This document shows positions 63,567-64,000 of a stretch of DNA of 64,000 bases, one piece after another; the stretch's first letter is position 1; each line of letters starts with the position of its first letter. The notes under the pieces were generated by a model that was not told the origin of the DNA, searched no databases, and worked only from the letters and a program-made list of their open reading frames with translations. This DNA is from Sphingopyxis bauzanensis (GTDB taxonomy: Bacteria; Pseudomonadota; Alphaproteobacteria; Sphingomonadales; Sphingomonadaceae): positions 248,001 through 312,000 of the forward strand of contig NZ_NISK01000003.1 in the NCBI RefSeq assembly GCF_002205675.1, read 5' to 3'. The position numbers and the translations under genes were made by a program.

Positions 63567-64000
63567 CGACTCCCGGAAAGGAGCTGCTTTTCCTCGCGCT
63601 CGGCGGATCGGGCGAGATTGGCATGAATGCCAATCTCTACGGCTGCGACGGCAAATGGATTATGCTCGACCTCGGCGTGACCTTCGGCACCCATGATTAT
63701 CCCGGCATCGACATCATCATGCCCGACCTCGAATTTATCGAGGATCGCAAGAAGGATCTGCTCGGTATCATCCTGACCCACGGGCATGAGGATCATATTG
63801 GGGCTCTGCCTTATCTCGCCGCCGACCTTGGCGTACCGCTCTACGCCAATCGCTTTACCGCGGGGCTGATCGCCAACAAGCTGGCGGAAGAGGGGCTGGA
63901 GAAAGAGGTCAAGATCAAGACCGTCGACATCGACGCGCATTTCCAGCTTGGCCCGTTCGGCATCCGCCTGATGCCGCTCGCGCACTCGATCCTCGAGATG
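63563..64000 (+). CDS. rnj: Ribonuclease J (3' end outside window)
   Basis: The first 146 residues of a beta-CASP metallo-beta-lactamase ribonuclease. [20 protein letters not shown] is the usual opening, then [20 protein letters not shown] and the metal motif [20 protein letters not shown] (HxHxDH). Processes and degrades mRNA from the 5' end. Its ATG overlaps the coaX stop (ATGA). The frame runs off the window edge. Confidence 0.95.
   Translation, partial: MTTPGKELLFLALGGSGEIGMNANLYGCDGKWIMLDLGVTFGTHDYPGIDIIMPDLEFIEDRKKDLLGIILTHGHEDHIGALPYLAADLGVPLYANRFTAGLIANKLAEEGLEKEVKIKTVDIDAHFQLGPFGIRLMPLAHSILEM

Overview
The window looks like the chromosome of a sphingomonad (Alphaproteobacteria, Sphingomonadales; Sphingopyxis or a close relative is my best guess). 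The evidence is high GC with sphingomonad-type codon use, the order gap-pgk-class I fda / thiE-efp-inositol phosphatase, a contiguous nuoA-N operon running into birA-coaX-rnj, DUF6118/DUF6771/TraA-type mobile genes, and REP-like palindromes. The genus is inferred, not proven.

Layout. (1) 1-3690, core: gap (5' end outside the window), pgk, class I fructose-bisphosphate aldolase and an O-methyltransferase. (2) 3719-43017, a foreign block of about 39.3 kb, inserted exactly in a short palindromic repeat between the O-methyltransferase and a convergent lipoprotein gene. It is bounded by two half-sites (3709-3745 and 42993-43029). When joined, these rebuild both a perfect chromosomal palindrome (attB) and a 48-bp palindromic attP-like site. 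A third, complete attP-like site lies at 34604-34651. I read the block as two related serine-recombinase elements in tandem. (3) 43051-64000, core: lipoprotein, thiE, efp, an inositol monophosphatase-family gene, a YbjN-like protein, nuoABCDEFGHIJKLMN with three extra small ORFs, birA, coaX and the start of rnj.

Element A (3719-34628) reads recombinase - small ORF - AlpA regulator - Gabija defence pair (gajA, gajB) - a long DUF4238 protein - parB (its leader interrupted by an IS110 element) - MNT-HEPN protein - degenerate nucleotidyltransferase - ECF sigma factor - MucR regulator - DUF6771/traD/traC - oriT - traA relaxase - DUF6118 membrane protein. Cargo follows: a dabB-dabA inorganic-carbon uptake operon with an orphan cysD and a DUF6671 gene, two LysR regulators, and two copies of a terC-motif-like RNA ahead of a small-gene pair and terC. 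No type IV secretion genes are present, so it looks mobilizable rather than self-transmissible.

Element B (34625-43017) follows the same plan but has lost its middle. A recombinase lacking its catalytic domain abuts about 165 bp of one IS21 end, which abuts a DUF6118 gene lacking its first codons. The remaining cargo is Rap1a-like, PepSY, DUF1259, chrB-chrA, a Tat-exported superoxide dismutase (chrC-like) and a Cj0069-family ATP-grasp-like gene, i.e. chromate and oxidative stress functions.

How the parts work together: the core genes serve lower glycolysis, respiration (complex I) and cofactor metabolism. The inserted block supplies phage defence, mobilization, bicarbonate uptake, Mn/pH-linked membrane functions and chromate resistance. 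No tRNA, rRNA or CRISPR array was seen.
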